Position numbers and translations under genes: made by a program | Shown: one piece after another, positions 17,642 to 28,300 of the stretch | Numbering within the stretch: position 1 is the first letter of the stretch | Layout of the letters: each line of letters begins with the position of its first letter | Assembly: GCF_900168265.1 (NCBI RefSeq) | Contig: NZ_FVZF01000009.1 | Coordinates: 1-64,000 of the forward strand | From: Salegentibacter salarius | GTDB lineage: Bacteria > Bacteroidota > Bacteroidia > Flavobacteriales > Flavobacteriaceae | DNA: 64,000 nt | Reading direction: 5' to 3' | The notes under the pieces: generated by a model | The model's input: the letters and a program-made list of their open reading frames with translations, nothing else | The model's database searches: none | What the model was told of the DNA's origin: nothing

Positions 17642-18103
17642 TTAATCTTTTTTTATCGGCACCATAAAAACCGGAACTTCAGTCTTTTCCAAGACATTTG
17701 AAGCTACGGTTCCCATTAAAAGTTTTTCAAAAACTGAATGACTATGAGTTCCCATTACTAGTAGATCTGCATTCCAGGTTTTTGAATATTCAAGAATCGC
17801 CGCTGCTGCGTCTCCTTCGGCTAAATGTGTTTCTACTTTTTCATCCTCCAGATGTTTTGCTGCTGTTTCCAGAAAATCTTCCACTACACCTCGCATTTCT
17901 TGAGCGATATCCATGTTTACGGCCATTTCATCATAACCAGAATAGCCCATAAAAGTAGGATAATCAATTCCGTAGTAACTAACATTGGCCATTACATGAA
18001 GTAAACAAACCTTAGCATCCAGCTGTTTAGCTAGGTTGTAACCGGCTTCAGCTACTTTTTCGGAAACCGGGTGATAATCTATAGCAATTAATATACGCTT
18101 CAT
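17642..18103 (-). CDS. Universal stress protein, UspA family
   Basis: 153 residues, one USP domain. It starts MKRILIAIDYHPVS, the usual nucleotide-binding strand and Asp. The C-terminal ATP motif appears as MGTHSHSVFEKLLMGTVASNVL, where the second glycine of the GxxG part is replaced by His, and the protein ends VPVFMVPIKK. It is a cytoplasmic stress protein; ATP-binding is plausible but not certain. It converges with the thioredoxin-like gene across a terminator. Confidence 0.93.
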   Translation of the reverse strand: MKRILIAIDYHPVSEKVAEAGYNLAKQLDAKVCLLHVMANVSYYGIDYPTFMGYSGYDEMAVNMDIAQEMRGVVEDFLETAAKHLEDEKVETHLAEGDAAAAILEYSKTWNADLLVMGTHSHSVFEKLLMGTVASNVLEKTEVPVFMVPIKKD

Positions 18104-18195
18104 AAGATTGGATTTCTTATAAAGTTATTAAATGAAATTTAAAATGTAGAAGTTTAATGATGAATAATTCTTTGAATGCTACAGTTTAAAAGAGA

Positions 18196-18813
18196 CTACT
18201 CTTTAACCACAATTAAACTGGCCTTAGCGCCGGCTAGCAAGTTCCATTCTTTAGAAGCTACAAGGTTCCCGTTTTCTTCCAGCACTTTAAGTTGCGCCGT
18301 ATTAGGCCCTGATGATCCCTGGTTTAAGGCTTGAAATTCTATATTGTTAAATCCGCTTTCCAGGGTCACTAGTACTGGAGTAAAGCCCCCACCAAGAACT
18401 ACGCGTTGTACAAATTTTCCGTTTACGTAAATATTCACCTGGTCTCCATCTACAAATTGATGATCACGGCAATAAAGCTCTACAAACTTCCCGGAAGTTT
18501 TAAAATCGCCTAAATATTGATCTTCTCTATATTTTTCAAGTGCTTCTTTATCTTCTGTCCATTTTTCTTTAACGGCATCTCCAGCGGTCTTCAAATTATT
18601 CGGTTTTTCTCTAAAATCTATCTCCTTTGGTTTCTCCCTAAGATATTTACTTTCTTCATTAGATTCTTCAGAACGAAGAATAGGGAAACCAGAGGATTTT
18701 TTTTCTGGTTCTGCCTTTAAAATGCCTCCTGTATTGCTTGTAGCCGGAAGATCTATTTGCCCATAGCTTAGCGCGGAAAAGAAAATAAATAAAAAAGTAT
18801 ATATAAACTTCAT
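18196..18813 (-). CDS. Secreted protein of unknown function
   Basis: 205 residues with a signal peptide ending ALSYGQ. Residues 25-100 are low-complexity, charged and probably disordered (EESNEESKYLREKPKEIDFREK). Residues about 105-205 look like a compact beta-domain (VELYCRDHQFVDGDQVNIYVNG...LVTLESGFNNIEFQALNQG...ASLIVVKE). That pattern is common in Bacteroidota proteins with no named function. It stands alone, divergent from upp. Confidence 0.7.
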   Translation of the reverse strand: MKFIYTFLFIFFSALSYGQIDLPATSNTGGILKAEPEKKSSGFPILRSEESNEESKYLREKPKEIDFREKPNNLKTAGDAVKEKWTEDKEALEKYREDQYLGDFKTSGKFVELYCRDHQFVDGDQVNIYVNGKFVQRVVLGGGFTPVLVTLESGFNNIEFQALNQGSSGPNTAQLKVLEENGNLVASKEWNLLAGAKASLIVVKE

Positions 18814-18840
18814 AAGATGAATTCTTTAAGCTTGTAATAT

Positions 18841-18848
18841 CAAAAATA
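18841..18848 (-). promoter_or_regulatory. Possible -7 box for the secreted protein at 18196-18813
   Basis: On the minus strand TATTTTTG fits TAnnTTTG and lies 28 bases before the start. No TTG occurs at the expected spacing. Confidence 0.3.
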
Positions 18849-19008
18849 CGGCCAAATTACTTTAAAGAAAAATCTTTTAAAACTAATCGCCGAATGTCAC
18901 TTTATCTGGTTACGCATTCGCAAAACATTTACTTACCTTTACGCTACTAAGCGATTTTAAAATATTCGACCCGGGTTCGCAGTATTCAAGCAAAAATTAA
19001 AAACTACT

Positions 19009-19668
19009 ATGCAGGTAAATCATCTTCTGGAAGAAAATTCAATAGCCGGTAAATTTGTGGCACAACTTAGAGATGTAGATATTCAAAAAGACAGAATGCG
19101 CTTTCGCAGAAATATTGAGCGTTTGGGTGAAATTCTAGGTTACGAATTAAGTAAACAATTAAAATTTTCGGCTAAAAATATCAAAACTCCTCTAGGAAAT
19201 GCTGAAGTTCAATTACCGGAAAATGAAATTGTGGTTTGTTCAATTTTACGTGCAGGTCTTCCTCTACATAACGGTTTATTGAATTATTTTGATGATGCTG
19301 AAAATTCTTTTATTTCAGCCTATCGTCATCACCCAAATAATGATGAGCATTTTGAAATTGTAGTAGAATACCTCGCCTCCCCTTCTCTGGAAGGAAAAAC
19401 CCTTATTCTCGCTGATCCTATGCTGGCCACCGGCGGATCTTTCGTAAATGTTATGAAGGCTCTAAAACAAATGGGAACACCTAAGGAAATTCATTTAGTT
19501 GCCGTAATTGGTGCCGAAGAAGGTATAAATCTATTAGAAAAGGAATTTCCTGAAGATTCGAAACTCTGGATCGCTACAATTGATAAAGAATTGAATGATC
19601 GCGGTTATATTATACCCGGACTGGGCGATGCCGGAGACCTTTGCTACGGCGGTAAACTTCAACATTAA
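19009..19668 (+). CDS. upp: Uracil phosphoribosyltransferase
   Basis: 219 residues. It makes UMP from uracil and PRPP in pyrimidine salvage. The PRPP loop is LILADPMLATGGSFVNV (Asp136 to Ser143). The uracil-binding end reads YIIPGLGDAGDLCYGG, and the dimer/active-site region CSILRAGLPLHNGLL lies near residue 80. It is a single gene between two divergent or unrelated neighbours. The nucleoside salvage genes deoC-deoD are 10 kb away. Confidence 0.96.
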   Translation: MQVNHLLEENSIAGKFVAQLRDVDIQKDRMRFRRNIERLGEILGYELSKQLKFSAKNIKTPLGNAEVQLPENEIVVCSILRAGLPLHNGLLNYFDDAENSFISAYRHHPNNDEHFEIVVEYLASPSLEGKTLILADPMLATGGSFVNVMKALKQMGTPKEIHLVAVIGAEEGINLLEKEFPEDSKLWIATIDKELNDRGYIIPGLGDAGDLCYGGKLQH

Positions 19669-19765
19669 TTACCTACTATCTCTTATAGTTTTCTTAAGTG
19701 CTGGGCGCTGGTTTTTATATTTCTTACATTGAAATTGAATTAAAGTAGAAATTAAAAATTAGCAT

Positions 19766-20779
19766 ATGAAAGCCGTAGGAATAAAAAAATCACACCCCAT
19801 AGATCATACCGATAGTTTTATTGAATTCAATACTGAAGAACCCAAACCGGGCGACTCAGATCTTTTGGTAAGAATTAAAGCCGTTTCGGTTAATCCAGTA
19901 GATTTTAAAGTGAGGCAGAATGCCGCTAAAGATAAAGAACTGGAAGAGCCAAAGATCCTTGGATGGGATGCTGCCGGGATTGTAGAACGCGTTGGTAATA
20001 AAGTAACCAAATTCAAGCAGGGAGACGAAGTTTATTATGCAGGTGAAATAGACAGACCCGGATGTAATGCAGAGTTTCAGCTGGTAAATGAAAATATTGC
20101 AGGACATAAACCTAAAAATATTTCTTTTGAAGAAGCCGCTGCTATGCCCCTAACCTCGCTCACAGCCTGGGAATGCATTTTTGAACGCTTAAAAATTGAA
20201 GAAAATTCAGGAGAAAACCAGGATATTCTTGTTCTTGGTGGCGCCGGCGGCGTTGGTTCTATTGCTATTCAACTCTTAAAGAAACTTACCAAATTTAATG
20301 TGATCGCTACTGCTTCCCGAAATGAAACTGAAGCCTGGTGTAGAAATATGTGCGCTGATGTGATTGTAAATCATAAAAATTTGGAGGAAGAAATGAAGGC
20401 AAAAGGATATGAACAGGTAGATTATATCCTGAACTTTTCTGATACTGATATGCACTGGGATGCCATGGCAAATCTTATAAAACCTCAGGGAAATATTTGC
20501 TCTATTGTGGAAACTAAAAACCCTGTAGATCTAAACATACTGAAAAATAAAAGTGTGGCTTTTCATTGGGAATTGATGTTTACCCGTGCAAAATTTCAAA
20601 CCCCCGATATGCATAAGCAGCACGAAATCCTGGAAAGAATTTCAAAGCTTTTAGAAGAAGAAACTATTGAAACCACACTTAATAAAACTTTTAAAGGTTT
20701 GAGTCCCGAAACTTTTAAAGAAGTTCACAGCCTGCAGGAATCAGGGAAATCTATCGGGAAGAATGTGATTTCATTTTAA
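19766..20779 (+). CDS. MDR-family zinc-type alcohol dehydrogenase / quinone oxidoreductase
   Basis: 337 residues. It has the medium-chain reductase layout: a GroES-like N-terminal domain (VNPVDFKVRQNA; ILGWDAAGIVERVG), then a Rossmann domain with GGAGGVGSIAIQLLK near residue 155 binding NAD(P)H. Zinc-binding cysteines of true alcohol dehydrogenases are not obvious, which favours a quinone/enone reductase (ZADH/YhdH-like). The substrate is unknown. It converges on the old yellow enzyme gene across a family A repeat. Both are enone-type reductases, which may be chance. Confidence 0.9.
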   Translation: MKAVGIKKSHPIDHTDSFIEFNTEEPKPGDSDLLVRIKAVSVNPVDFKVRQNAAKDKELEEPKILGWDAAGIVERVGNKVTKFKQGDEVYYAGEIDRPGCNAEFQLVNENIAGHKPKNISFEEAAAMPLTSLTAWECIFERLKIEENSGENQDILVLGGAGGVGSIAIQLLKKLTKFNVIATASRNETEAWCRNMCADVIVNHKNLEEEMKAKGYEQVDYILNFSDTDMHWDAMANLIKPQGNICSIVETKNPVDLNILKNKSVAFHWELMFTRAKFQTPDMHKQHEILERISKLLEEETIETTLNKTFKGLSPETFKEVHSLQESGKSIGKNVISF

Positions 20780-20782
20780 AAA

Positions 20783-20917
20783 AAGATGTTGTTTGGAATT
20801 AAATTAATTTGTCATTCTGAATTTATTTCAGAATCTAATATGTTTATAATTGAAATATGTTAGACCCTGAAACCAGTTCAGAGTGACGGTTTGCAAAATT
20901 TCCAAACAACCTCTTTA
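20783..20917. repeat. Family A double-hairpin element between convergent genes
   Basis: An outer stem, GATGTTGTTTGGAA near 20784 against TTCCAAACAACCTC near 20901, encloses two inverted halves. The first, at 20811-20838, has TTCTGAATTTATTTCAGAA; the second, at 20870-20887, has CTGAAACCAGTTCAG. The layout matches 12293-12430. It should end transcription of both flanking genes. Confidence 0.8.
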
Positions 20918-20943
20918 ATAGTCAGTTACAATTGAACTGAAGT

Positions 20944-22056
20944 TTAAGCCTCTTGCTTTCTGGCTTTGGCTTCATAATCTATATAACCTTTCTTACCAGG
21001 AACATAGAAAGTATCTGTATCCCATTCTGAAAGTGGCATATTTTCAGCAAAACGCTCTACTAGATCTGGGTTTGAAATATAGGGTTTACCATATGCAACG
21101 AGATCAGCGTTGCCTTCTTCAATAACCTTATTTCCAGATTCCTGATCAAAGCCGGCATTAATCATTAAAGTTCCGTTATACATTGGGCGGTACCTTTTAG
21201 CGATCTCTGTTACAGCGTATGGCACCTCAGAAACATCATTAAAAGGTTCCGATAAATGTAAATAGGCAAGATCATAATCATTAAGCTTCTTGATAATATA
21301 ATCGAAAGTTGGAATGGTTTCTTCATCCATCGTCATTCCAAAAATTCCGTGGAGAGAAGGATTCAGTCTTAAACCAATTTTTGTCTCGGGCATTACTTCT
21401 TTGATCGCATCTATAGTTTCAAAAAGTATTTTAGCTCGGTTTTCTATACTTCCACCGTATTCATCATTTCTTTTATTAGAGGTTCCATTGAAAAACTGGT
21501 GGAATAAATACCCATTTGAAGAATGAATTTCTATTCCGTCAAAATCTGCTTCCATGGCATTTTTGGAAGCATTTTTAAAATCCTGAACTGTTCTTTTAAT
21601 ATCTTCAATGCTCATTTCCTTTGGCGTAACCGTATCTTTAAAGCCTTCATAGGTATAAGATTGTGACTCAGGATTTATAGAAGAAGCTGATAATGGCAAA
21701 TCTCCATTATGAAAATCTGGATGAGACATTCTGCCTACGTGCCAAAGCTGGATAAACATTCGGCCATTAGCTTCGTGTACCTTTTTATTAACCATTTTCC
21801 AGCCTTGCACCTGTTCTTTACTGTAAATCCCCGGCGTGTTTACATAACCCACCGCTTCTTTAGATACCTGTGAACCTTCGGTAATTATTAGGCCTGCAGA
21901 AGCTCTTTGGGTATAATAAACATCGTGCAGTCCTTCAATAGGTGCATTTTCAGGATTATCAGCTCTACTTCTTGTCATTGGAGCCATTACCACTCTATTT
22001 GGAAGTTCTAAGCCGTTTAAATTATATGATTTTAATAAATGCTGTTCTTTACTCAT
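20944..22056 (-). CDS. nemA: Old yellow enzyme family ene-reductase (NemA-like)
   Basis: 370 residues, FMN TIM-barrel. It starts with FMN-binding LPNRVVMAPMTRSRA. The catalytic His/Asn pair is in GIEIHSSNGYLFHQFF near residue 183 and the RLNPS segment near 236. The end GKPYISNPDLVERF binds the FMN phosphate. Members reduce alkenes, N-ethylmaleimide or nitro compounds with NAD(P)H in the cytoplasm. The natural substrate is unknown. A Crp/Fnr gene, now frameshifted, lies upstream on the same strand. Confidence 0.93.
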   Translation of the reverse strand: MSKEQHLLKSYNLNGLELPNRVVMAPMTRSRADNPENAPIEGLHDVYYTQRASAGLIITEGSQVSKEAVGYVNTPGIYSKEQVQGWKMVNKKVHEANGRMFIQLWHVGRMSHPDFHNGDLPLSASSINPESQSYTYEGFKDTVTPKEMSIEDIKRTVQDFKNASKNAMEADFDGIEIHSSNGYLFHQFFNGTSNKRNDEYGGSIENRAKILFETIDAIKEVMPETKIGLRLNPSLHGIFGMTMDEETIPTFDYIIKKLNDYDLAYLHLSEPFNDVSEVPYAVTEIAKRYRPMYNGTLMINAGFDQESGNKVIEEGNADLVAYGKPYISNPDLVERFAENMPLSEWDTDTFYVPGKKGYIDYEAKARKQEA

Positions 22057-22210
22057 AGTCTTATAAAATTATTTTTATTAATCTTTTTCTTAGCAATTTT
22101 TTCAGCGCTAAATTAATTTAAAGGAGGGAGAAACTTGTTGATGTATGTTAGCAGTAGCTGTTAATAAATGTTAATATGAGTTACAGCTAACCTTTATAGT
22201 TCAAAGACCT

Positions 22211-22253
22211 GTTCTCGATATAAAATTCTTCCCGAATTTCACTCGAACTGACG
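22211..22253. repeat. Family C REP-like hairpin element
   Basis: GTTCTCGATA, then a hairpin AAATTC-TTCCC-GAATTT (22223-22239), then CACTCGAACTGACG. I recall this arrangement as a common dispersed element in flavobacterial genomes. Only one copy is in the window, so the repeat status rests on recall. Confidence 0.45.
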
Positions 22254-22285
22254 CGCTTTTCTTATGTCGAATTGAGATTATCAAA

Positions 22286-22857
22286 CTAAAAAAGCTCTTT
22301 TCTAAGTCGGCTTAAACTTTCAGGTTTTATACCCAGGTAATTAGCTATATGATAATTAGGTACGCGATTCTCGATCTCGGGGTATTTTTGGCAAAATTCA
22401 AGGTAACGCTCTTTATTGTTTTTCTGAAGAGAGGATAAAATTCTACTTCTTAGAGCTACAAAGGCATTAGTAGTTTTTATTCTAAAAAACGTTCAAATTT
22501 TGGAATCCTTTTATATAAGGTTTCAAGCGTATCGCGATGAATTCCCAGAAGCACCGAATCTTCTATGGCTTCCACATATAATTGGGCAGGATAATTTCCG
22601 AAGAAAGCTTCAAAATCGCTAATCCACCAATCTTCTAGAGCAAATTGAATAATATGCTTATTACCATTTTTGTCTAGATAGTAAGCCTTTAAACACCCCT
22701 TTACCACGTAATATTCGCAATCTACGGCCTGCCCGGGTGCAATTAAAATGTCCTTTTTAGAAATACTCTTTTCAGTGAGAATTCCAACAAATTCACGTTG
22801 TTCATCTTTAGAAAGTTCAATTTTTGAAGTAACGTGTTTTAGTATTTCCTGATGCAT
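22286..22857 (-). pseudogene. Crp/Fnr-family regulator with a frameshift in a T-run
   Basis: The first 126 residues form a cyclic-nucleotide-binding domain (VDCEYYVVKGCLKAYYLDKNG) and stop at KFERFLE. One base further, the frame resumes as FRIKTTNAFVALRSRI and runs to TAG at 22286-22288, ending ANYLGIKPESLSRLRKELF, the HTH end of small Bacteroidota Crp proteins. Together they make about 190 residues, the full normal length. The break is a run of six T's (coding strand, near 22484-22489) where seven would keep frame. It may be a recent pseudogene, a slippage-controlled gene or a sequencing error. Confidence 0.85.
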
Positions 22858-22965
22858 CTTTCAACAATAAATTAAGAATTTCGGGGGCAAGGCCAAGAGG
22901 TATGATTAGGCAAAAACTTTTCAAAGTTTCGAGGAAACCTTGGATTACTAAACCCTCTGGAGGGA

Positions 22966-25236
22966 TTAAAAGGGATAACCAATGGCAAAATTCAACACAG
23001 GATTTGCATAATCAAATTCCCAACGCTCGCCTTCAGGTAAAGCAGGATCGTGCAGCGGTGCTGCAAGATCTACCCGAATCACAAAACTTTGAATATCTAC
23101 CCTTAAGCCAAAACCGGTACCTATACCCAATTCATTCATAAAATCTTTACTGAATTCGCCGCCATCTAACGTACTATTTTCTCCTGTATACCAAACATTC
23201 CCCGCATCGGCAAAAACAGCACCGTATAAATATGGGAAAAGCGGAAAACGATATTCAAGATTTGCTTCTAACCTAATATTCCCGGCCTGGTCAAAAAAAG
23301 CACCATCTTCACCTTCCGGTTCGTAAGTTCCGGGACCTAAAGAGCGAATATTAAAAGCTCTAACGCTGTATGGTCCTCCGGCAAAATACTGTTTGGTAAA
23401 TGGTAATACATCAGAATTCCCATAAGGTAAACCATAACCGGCGAATAGTCTTGAAGCTATTTTTGAATCCCTTCCTGTTTTTAAATGATACCTGAAATCT
23501 ACATCGGCTTTTGCATATTGGGAATATCTCAAGCCTAGAAATGTTTGCGGATCTTCTTCGCTATGACCGCTAATAGCGTCCACCAAATTTCCGGCTACAT
23601 CTAAGGTTGAATTTAGAAAAAACTGATGGGTTTTATTTTCATCAATAAGTCCGTTGTAAGAAAAAGAATAGGTTAAACCAGCAATAAAATCCTGGTTAAA
23701 ACTATTTTGTAAAAATGGATTATCTCTAAGGATTTGCTCAAATTCATCACTGGTTTGTCCAAGGTTTACATAGTTTACCGAAACAGGATTAAACTCGTGG
23801 GTAACATATCTATTGGCAGTCCAGATATAACCAAACCTGGCCGATACCGAACTGAGGCTAAATAATTGACTTCGGCTAAGATAATCCAAACCTAAACTAG
23901 CCTTGGTTTTAGGAATAGAATACGAAAACCAGTTTTCGTTGATATCGATAGGAAATAACATCCTGGGAAAAATTAAATCACCTTCCAGCCCTAATTGAAT
24001 ACTGTTTAAACCGGCCTGGGTACCGCCACCAACTTGGAACTCGTAACCGAAATCACCGGTAATATTTAAAATTTCACCACCTTTAAAAAGGTTTCTGTTA
24101 GTATAACCTAATGCCAAACTTGGGCCCGTAAAACCATTAGACTTGGTTACCGCCTGGATTTCTGCTCGTAACGAACGCTTTTTTAATGGAGATAGATAAA
24201 TATTAGTTTCTAAAACCCCGAGACTGTCGGTAGAAAGGCTATCTATTTCCTGGTAATTTATATTTACAAATTTGTAAGCACCAATATTGCCCAATCTTCT
24301 GGCGGTATTTCGGGAAGTTTCGGGATCGTAAAGCTGACCTTCTTCAATAAGCAGGTAAGGATCTAAATGTTTAGGTTTAAAGAAAAGCTCTTTTTGAAAA
24401 AAGTTCTTTTCCGCATAACGAGTTTTAGCTGTAGAACTATCGGTTCCTACCTCGTAATTCGGGTATACATTAACGCTTTTAATTTTATACGGAATTATAC
24501 TCGGAGTAGGAACATCTTTTTTAAGCCTTAAAAAGAGATCAAACTTTTTTTGTGCGTATTGATTGGTATCAGCTTCGAAAATTAGAAAACCAGAATTAAA
24601 ATTATAATATCCTTTAGCCTTTAAATCCCTATCAATTCTTTCCCTTTCTAGTTTCATTGTGGAAAGATCAAATCGCATTCCTTCTTCCAAAGGCGAATTT
24701 TCTATACTATTACTTATCTCTTTATAAATTTGAAGGCTATCAGAGTCTAATTTATACTTCTCGAGCAAATAAGGTGTGGGCACATCTACCGCATAGGCCA
24801 CATTCATTCTCTTCTTTTCTTCATTCCTGTTAACAGTAGAAACAACATTACTGTAAAAGAAGCCTCGATTTTGTAGCCTGTTCTTAATTAAATCTTCTGT
24901 TCTCACAGGCTCCACATCACTGGTGTAAACCGGCTCCTCGCCTATCTTTTTATTCAAAAACTTATTGATAAAACCTGGTTTCTCTCGCTGCGCTTTATAA
25001 TGAAAATATAATCCCGGCTGCATTCCCCAGAATGAACTATTAGGCTCCGGACTTAAAACAGATTCTAACTCGGTTTTTAATTGAGAACGTTTTTTAATGG
25101 TAGTATCACTTTTTAGAGAAATTTTGGCGCCGGTGTATAGCAATTTACCGTCTGGTACAAATTTCTTTACATTACAGGCCTGAAATAGCAAAAAAACTAA
25201 ACAAGCAAGCGTGATATATTTTAAGTATATTTTCAT
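22966..25236 (-). CDS. tamL: TamL: lipoprotein TamA/BamA-type outer-membrane assembly protein
   Basis: 756 residues. It has a lipobox near residue 21 (FLLFQACN), two or three POTRA-like domains (about 25-330) and a 16-strand BamA/TamA barrel ending FAIGYPF, with the terminal aromatic residue of BAM substrates. The barrel carries the conserved GGPYSVRAF block (the lid-loop RGF-type motif) near residue 640. The lipid anchor marks the Bacteroidota variant TamL. It lies 94 bases downstream of tamB on the same strand, so the two form the translocation and assembly module that bridges both membranes. Confidence 0.92.
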   Translation of the reverse strand: MKIYLKYITLACLVFLLFQACNVKKFVPDGKLLYTGAKISLKSDTTIKKRSQLKTELESVLSPEPNSSFWGMQPGLYFHYKAQREKPGFINKFLNKKIGEEPVYTSDVEPVRTEDLIKNRLQNRGFFYSNVVSTVNRNEEKKRMNVAYAVDVPTPYLLEKYKLDSDSLQIYKEISNSIENSPLEEGMRFDLSTMKLERERIDRDLKAKGYYNFNSGFLIFEADTNQYAQKKFDLFLRLKKDVPTPSIIPYKIKSVNVYPNYEVGTDSSTAKTRYAEKNFFQKELFFKPKHLDPYLLIEEGQLYDPETSRNTARRLGNIGAYKFVNINYQEIDSLSTDSLGVLETNIYLSPLKKRSLRAEIQAVTKSNGFTGPSLALGYTNRNLFKGGEILNITGDFGYEFQVGGGTQAGLNSIQLGLEGDLIFPRMLFPIDINENWFSYSIPKTKASLGLDYLSRSQLFSLSSVSARFGYIWTANRYVTHEFNPVSVNYVNLGQTSDEFEQILRDNPFLQNSFNQDFIAGLTYSFSYNGLIDENKTHQFFLNSTLDVAGNLVDAISGHSEEDPQTFLGLRYSQYAKADVDFRYHLKTGRDSKIASRLFAGYGLPYGNSDVLPFTKQYFAGGPYSVRAFNIRSLGPGTYEPEGEDGAFFDQAGNIRLEANLEYRFPLFPYLYGAVFADAGNVWYTGENSTLDGGEFSKDFMNELGIGTGFGLRVDIQSFVIRVDLAAPLHDPALPEGERWEFDYANPVLNFAIGYPF

Positions 25237-25330
25237 CTATTTATAACTTCAATCTTAATCTTTGAATTTCTCCCGGGTTTATAGTTTTCCCCAATTATTA
25301 AATATTCTTTTAGCCTGAATCCTGCTGGTT

Positions 25331-28300
25331 TTATTGATTATTTTCTTTTTCGTTATTTTCGGTTGAGTTTTTTTCTTCCTCTTCTTTCAAAAAGAAATTA
25401 TCCCATAATTCCTGAAATTCATTGAATTCTCGGGTAAAAATAAAGGCAATTCCGCTAACAATAAGTTGCCCATCTATAACATTCTCAAATTCATTTCTTC
25501 TAAAACCTTTTAGTCTAAAACGGCCATTTTCGGTAAGCAAATATTCAATACTTACATTTCCTATTAGCGGACTGGCTTCTTCTCCCGGCCTGCTTTCACC
25601 CTGAACTCCTACTTCGCTACCCACACTAACAATTAAACGATCGTCAAGTAAAGACTTTTGAGCTTCTATATCTACCTGGGTGCGTTGGGTTGCGGTATTC
25701 CCCTGGTAATCGGTGTAGCTGTCTACGCCAAAATTAAGTTGCACCCCAGTGTCTCCCAATAATTTATTAGAAAACATATTTAATTGATCTGCTAAAGCCT
25801 GGTTTAGATTGTCTCGGGCAATGGATAAATTTCCACCGCTGTCTCCCGCATTATTGGAAGATGGATAAAAACGGTTTAGCACTAATAATGAAAACACTTG
25901 CTTGTTCAGCTCGGCTTCCTGGCTATTTAATTGCTGCAAACGGCCATATATCTCGCCACCAACAGCACCTCTTTCCTCTTCAGGCATTTGTAATCCAAAA
26001 GATAACTTTGGCTGCATTAATTCCCCGCCAACATTTAGATAAACCAAAAATGGTAATTCCCTTCTAAATCGATTCCCATCTCCAGCGGCCATAAGGGAGG
26101 CCGGTGAAGCTTCTACCCTGTATATAGCGCTTACATCTAAAGTGGCATCAAAAGGATCTCCAGCCCAGGTAATACGGCTACCTTCAGCAATTTCAAATCT
26201 TCTTTTTACTAAATTATAAAGGCTCATCTCGTAATGACCACCGCTCATTGTATAACGGCCTGCAAGCGTCATTCTTCCGTTAGGGGAAATATTAAAATCT
26301 AGTTCCCCTTCCCCTTTCACTCTAAAATTGTCACCGGTTTGCTCATCTATTATAATATTAAACGCAGCTTCTTCATTGATATTAATTAGTGCATTAATCT
26401 TATAACCCGTAAGCGTAGCCGATTCTTCTTCTTCATTTCCAGTTAAAATATCATCTGGATCTTCCCTGTTTGTAAAGATCACGATACCATCCCTTTCCTG
26501 CATTGCCAGTTCCTCTTCCGGCATTACATAAGTAAAATCGGTATTAGAACCTATGGTGATATCCATATCTAAGTCTGGGACATTAAGATCTCCGGTAAGC
26601 GTGGCATCAGCATCAAAAGTGGCGGTGCCGTAGAAGAGCTCGTTGTCTTCTTTAGTAGAATTTAGTACCTGAAAGTTTCTTGCCCTTAGATCAAGATCGA
26701 ATTCAGGATTAAGCAGGTTATTTATAAGCATTTCTCCATTTACTACAAATGAATTGGAATCCTTATCCTCCACTCTAAATTCATTGAAATAAACTCCCTG
26801 GTTATCAAATTCTAATCTTTCTGACGGAAATGTGAATGGAGCATTTAATAAAGCAACTCTAAATTTAGCCTGGTCAAATTTAAGCTCACCATTATATTCC
26901 GGTTCTGTGGTGGTGCCTCCAAGAGTTAAACTACCCGAAAGACTACCTTCTCCATTGGTAATTGCACCCATAGAAAATCCTTCCAGGGTTTTCATACTTA
27001 TTTTATTAATATCCATCTTCATATCTACCACCGTGGTAGAATCCAGTGCCTGGATATCACCGTCCATATCAAGGTCTACATTATCTCCTTTTATAGCTAA
27101 ACCAACATTATACTGGAAATCGGCTTTTGGGGTAGAATTTAAGCTTAGTTGACCTAAAGGAACCTCCATTACGCTTAACTGGTTTATTTCCAGGCCTGCT
27201 AAAATTCCGATTTTCTGCAAAGGATCTTCAAAAACCAGGTGCCCATTTAACTGGCCTGTTGCAAGTTTTTCTTCAGGATTAATGTAATTAAGTAATACTC
27301 CCAAATTGAAATTATTAAACTGTAACCCGATATGATTTTTATCTGAATACGAAAGTTCGTCGCTTAAAATCATTTCCTGGTCATTACGCGTTAACCTAAA
27401 ATTGTTAGCACTAATTTCCTGATCGTAAACCAGCATTTCATTTTCCGCAGCAATGTTCCACTCCTTCTTGTTCAAGATCAAATCTTCAGGATTTATATGA
27501 AACCTAAGATTGTTTCCGGGTTTTGTGATTTCTGAAGCTACGTGAAATAGGCGTTCTTCCCCCTGAATTGAAGTGAAATCAAGGAAAAGTTTATCTTCTG
27601 TAAGACTTCCGTTAAAATCAGTTTTTTGAATAGCAATTGGCCCAGAGTTAATTGCTTTAAATCCAAGATTAAAATCAAAATTATCAGGATCTGAATTTAA
27701 CCTGAATTCCAGGCTGTCAATTTTACTGCTGTAATAATTTATATAAGGCAAACTCACCAAAGCATCCAGCTTTCGCTCTTTTTCATTGAAATCTGCTTCA
27801 ATATTTATGGTATCCAATTGTTCTAAATTAGATAGAAAAACTTCATTTAAAACAGGCGCATCCTTAATTGTACCCCTCAGTTTTAAATTTACCGGTTGCA
27901 CGGTATCTAAAGGATCTACCTCAGTAAAATAGGATTCATAATGTCTATTTAATGCCGCTGTGAAATCTGCAGGATCAGCATTCGATTTGAGGTCCAGTTC
28001 TAGAATTTTATTGCTGATCTGTAGCGATGTAGAATCTGGTCGCACAAAAGCGTGTGCATTTAGATCTCCCGGGAGATAAGTACTATTATCATAAACCACC
28101 ACCGCTTCAGTAAAATCGGCGTAAGTTTCATATTCTTCAGCATTTCCTTCAAATTGCGCTGCCAGTTTAAAAGCCAGTCGAATATCACGGGAAGCCAGTC
28201 CCAATTCCTGTAACCTTGCTCCTTTTAAATCTAAATTAAGGTTCGCGTTTGGTTTTACCGAATCCAGTTCTACCTGAGAATTAAGCGCTAATTCTAAGTT

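Noticed and set aside
26832-27152. 106-residue plus-strand frame inside tamB
   Set aside because: Antisense to tamB, no start context and no similarity recognised.
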